Assembly (NCBI RefSeq): GCF_001884105.1
Contig: NZ_MACI01000062.1
Coordinates: forward strand, 62,001 to 126,000
Direction of reading: 5' to 3'
Source: Bacillus luti
GTDB lineage: Bacteria; Bacillota; Bacilli; Bacillales; Bacillaceae_G
Length of the DNA stretch: 64,000 bases
Of the stretch, positions 61,916-64,000 are shown in pieces. The notes under the pieces are model-generated. The model saw nothing but the letters and a program-made list of their open reading frames with translations, was not told the origin of the DNA and did no database searches. Numbering within the stretch: the first letter of the stretch is position 1; each line of letters begins with the position of its first letter. The translations under genes and the position numbers were made by a program.

Positions 61916-62710
61916 TTAAAATACACTACGTACTAATCCCCCGTCTATTCGTAACGCGGAACCATTAATCGCTGAAGAAAGTGGGCTGCTTAAGAAAGTG
62001 ACAAGATTGGCAATTTCTTCTGGTCGAATAAGTCTTTGAATAATAGAGGTTGGTCGATTCTCTTTCATAAATCGCTTCTCAGCTTCTTCTAGTGTCAATT
62101 GCTCATTAGGATAAAGACTATTTAACATAGTCTCCACTCCTTCCGTTAAAGTCGAACCAGGCATTATAGTATTAACAGTCACATTCGTTCCTGTCGTCAG
62201 CTCAGCTAAACTGCGAGAAAGTGAGAGTTGCATCGTTTTAGTCGCACTATAGTGAGCCATTTCTTGAGATGGCATAATAGCTGCTTCGCTAGCAATAAAG
62301 ATGACTCTTCCTTCTTTTCTTTCAATCATTTGTTTTAAATACGAGCGAGTAAGTCGAACACCACTCATAATATTGACTTCAAACAATTTAAACCAATCTT
62401 CATCAGGAATATCAAAATATTCTACAGGTTCAAAAATTCCTAAGTTGTTAATAAGAATGTCTACTTCAGGGTATCTTTCAATCACATGTTGGCACCCTTG
62501 TTCTGTTCCTAAATCAGCTACTACGGGTTGAAGGATAGCCTCCGGATATTGCGCCCGAATTTCTTTTATCGTTTGATTAACATTTTCTTCACGGCGTCCA
62601 TTAATAAGTACAGTAGCTCCTTCCACTACTAATGAAGTGGCAATTGCTTTTCCAATGCCTGCCGTAGATCCAGTAACCAATGCTGTTTTTCCTTTTAATT
62701 GCATATGCAT
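61916..62710 (-). CDS. SDR-family oxidoreductase
   Basis: 264 residues; ATG 62710 lies 6 bases after GGAGGG; ATG 62704 is possible. TGSTAGIGKAIA cofactor motif, INNLG, catalytic Ser in IASEAAI and YSATK, then VNTIMPGSTLTEG. A classical SDR with a C-terminal DGG motif. Substrate unknown; probably NAD(P)H-dependent keto reduction. Confidence 0.85.
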   Translation of the reverse strand: MHMQLKGKTALVTGSTAGIGKAIATSLVVEGATVLINGRREENVNQTIKEIRAQYPEAILQPVVADLGTEQGCQHVIERYPEVDILINNLGIFEPVEYFDIPDEDWFKLFEVNIMSGVRLTRSYLKQMIERKEGRVIFIASEAAIMPSQEMAHYSATKTMQLSLSRSLAELTTGTNVTVNTIMPGSTLTEGVETMLNSLYPNEQLTLEEAEKRFMKENRPTSIIQRLIRPEEIANLVTFLSSPLSSAINGSALRIDGGLVRSVF

Positions 62711-63235
62711 ATAGATCCCTCCAAATTCATGCGCTAAATGATTGACTTACGTTGGAATAAATAATTACGTTTATATTGTGGTTCATTTCTCTTATCTTTA
62801 ACAGAAAATAAGCAGATCCACTCTATTCTCAAAAGAGTATAAACGAAAATTATGTAGCTATTTCACTCTGTACTGAATTAAAAATCGAAATTATAAGCAT
62901 TTGGATCTACTCGATAATTCTAATTCTAATCATTCTGCATCATTGTAATGTTAAAAAATCAAATCAACAGCAGAGTAAAGCTAAAACCAACTAGTAAATA
63001 CCATTATGATATATATTAACTAGAAAGAAAATTACGCACTTTAAAGTTCCATAGGAACAAAAAAGTGCCCTATAAACTATAATTTCTAACTCTTTATATT
63101 TACTAACGTAGTATCTTTTTCTATCATAGAAAAGGTGGTAAAATCACACATTCTTAAATACAGTTATAGGATTATTTTTATCCTAATTAACTAAAAACCA
63201 TTATACTCCTTTATCACTTTCAAACATAAATCAAA
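62711..63235. other. Long AT-rich region with a symmetric element
   Basis: No gene seen. One dyad at 63036-63068 reads GCACTTT, AAA, GTTCC, ATA, GGAAC, AAA, AAAGTGC, a symmetric hairpin with two paired blocks. It contains the core ACTTTAAAGT (63038-63047) found twice at 60326-60358. Confidence 0.45.
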
Positions 63236-63269
63236 AAACACGAAGACTTTAAAGTCTTCGTGTTTTTTT
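63236..63269. terminator. Perfect 15-bp palindromic terminator
   Basis: AAACACGAAGACTTT pairs perfectly with AAAGTCTTCGTGTTT and is followed by T. It lies downstream of the nitroreductase gene on the minus strand and is strong in both directions. Confidence 0.8.
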
Positions 63270-63345
63270 AAATATACATATTGTTACACTTGTGATCGTA
63301 TTCATAACTAGAATCTTTTTACTCATTCCTTATGGCTAACGTTTA

Positions 63346-63945
63346 TTACTTATGAAATTTCACACGCTCTTCAAGCGGTTGGAATTCTTTTTCTCCTGGT
63401 GCAGCTGTTGGATTACCAAATGGCATTTGTGCAATTAGTTTCCAGTTAGCAGGAACATTCCATTCTTGTTTTACCTCATCGTCGATTAATGGATTATAAT
63501 GTTGTAAAGATGCTCCTAATCCCTCTGCTTCTAAACCTGTCCACACAACTAACTGGTGCATACCAGATGCTTGGTGTGACCAAATTGGGAAGTTTTCAGC
63601 ATATGCAGCAAATTTTTCTTGAAGCGATTTAACGATAGACTCATCTTCAAAGAATAGTACTGTTCCATAACCAGCTTTAAAGGAATCCATTTTTTGTTGC
63701 GTTCCTGAAAAATCTCCATCTCCAACTACTTTTCTTAATGTTTCAGTTGTAATATCCCATAATTTATTATGAGCTTCACCAAATAATACAACTAATCGTG
63801 CAGTTTGAGAATTGAAAGCTGATGGCGTATATTTCACAGCAAACTCCACGATTTCTTTAATTTTTTCATCCGATACTTGTACCTCTTTATTAATCCCATA
63901 ATAAGTACGTCTTTCTTTCAGTGCAGTGTAGAAATCCTTTGTCAT
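63346..63945 (-). CDS. Nitroreductase family protein, Frm2/Hbn1-like
   Basis: 199 residues; ATG 63945 preceded by GGAGG. The short nitroreductase fold typical of Hbn1/Frm2-like enzymes: RRTYYGINKEVQ, YTPSAFNSQTARLVVLFG, GLGASLQHYNP and MPFGNPTAAPGEK. Binds FMN and uses NAD(P)H; linked to lipid or nitro-compound stress. Clearly different from the nitroreductase at 15453. Confidence 0.85.
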   Translation of the reverse strand: MTKDFYTALKERRTYYGINKEVQVSDEKIKEIVEFAVKYTPSAFNSQTARLVVLFGEAHNKLWDITTETLRKVVGDGDFSGTQQKMDSFKAGYGTVLFFEDESIVKSLQEKFAAYAENFPIWSHQASGMHQLVVWTGLEAEGLGASLQHYNPLIDDEVKQEWNVPANWKLIAQMPFGNPTAAPGEKEFQPLEERVKFHK

Positions 63946-64000
63946 TGTTTTACTTCCTCCTAAATTTTACTATCCTTCAAAATAATACATTTCAAATGCG

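Noticed and set aside
1-64000. CRISPR, toxin-antitoxin or restriction system
   Set aside because: No repeat-spacer array, no Cas, toxin, methylase or nuclease domains seen; the small DUF3796/XRE pair was considered but lacks any toxin feature.

Overview
The window looks like chromosomal DNA of a Bacillus cereus group bacterium (B. cereus, B. thuringiensis or B. anthracis type). The grounds are low GC, strong AGGAGG-type ribosome binding sites with many TTG and GTG starts, an EntA-like SH3/3D cell-wall protein, an SLH-anchored amidase, a T-box, a ydaO-type riboswitch, and two near-identical copies of about 156 bp that match what I know of the group-specific repeat bcr1. No rRNA, tRNA, CRISPR array or intact prophage was seen. 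The assignment rests on recognition of families, not on a database search.

Layout. 1-1.8 kb: end of a sugar PTS operon with a MupG-type glycosidase. 2.1-5.8 kb: two cell-wall proteins (EntA-like and SLH amidase) on the minus strand. 6-12.2 kb: a hydrolase cut by a nonsense codon, an XRE/TPR regulator, a broken SH3 protein, and an EamA exporter/old-yellow-enzyme pair divergent from a LysR regulator. 12.4-14.7 kb: YbaK deacylase and a HisRS paralogue behind a histidine leader peptide and attenuator. 15-16.1 kb: an HxlR regulator divergent from a nitroreductase. 16.3-31 kb: mixed housekeeping and accessory genes, including a short pyruvate kinase, an ABC exporter, DUF3796/XRE, HAD, tyrosine phosphatase, Nudix and VOC proteins. 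31-34.2 kb: a ROK regulon (acetyltransferase, MFS transporter, ROK repressor) with three copies of one palindrome. 34.3-35.5 kb: a second-type TrpRS under a Trp T-box. 36-47.4 kb: membrane proteins, a c-di-AMP riboswitch above a 47-residue ORF, a methyltransferase, a TPR protein, a TlyC/CNNM protein with a MerR regulator, and an EamA exporter behind a leader peptide. 47.5-58.1 kb: a gluconate and pentose-phosphate module (zwf, tkt, gnd, tal, gntP, gntK, pgl) with a truncated second zwf. 58.2-64 kb: redox enzymes (two MDR quinone oxidoreductases, an LLM flavoprotein, an SDR, a nitroreductase).

The genes that clearly act together are the gluconate/PPP set. GntP imports gluconate and GntK phosphorylates it to 6-phosphogluconate. 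Zwf and Pgl make the same compound from glucose-6-phosphate. Gnd decarboxylates it to ribulose-5-phosphate, and Tkt and Tal return carbon to glycolysis. A second theme is leader-RNA control: four different RNA-based switches (His leader peptide, Trp T-box, c-di-AMP riboswitch, EamA leader peptide) lie within about 31 kb.

A third theme is decay. I found two single-base frameshifts in homopolymers, two in-frame nonsense codons, a truncated zwf paralogue, an integrase remnant and two genes whose apparent ATG start is ATA or ATC. Some could be sequencing errors and should be checked against reads.
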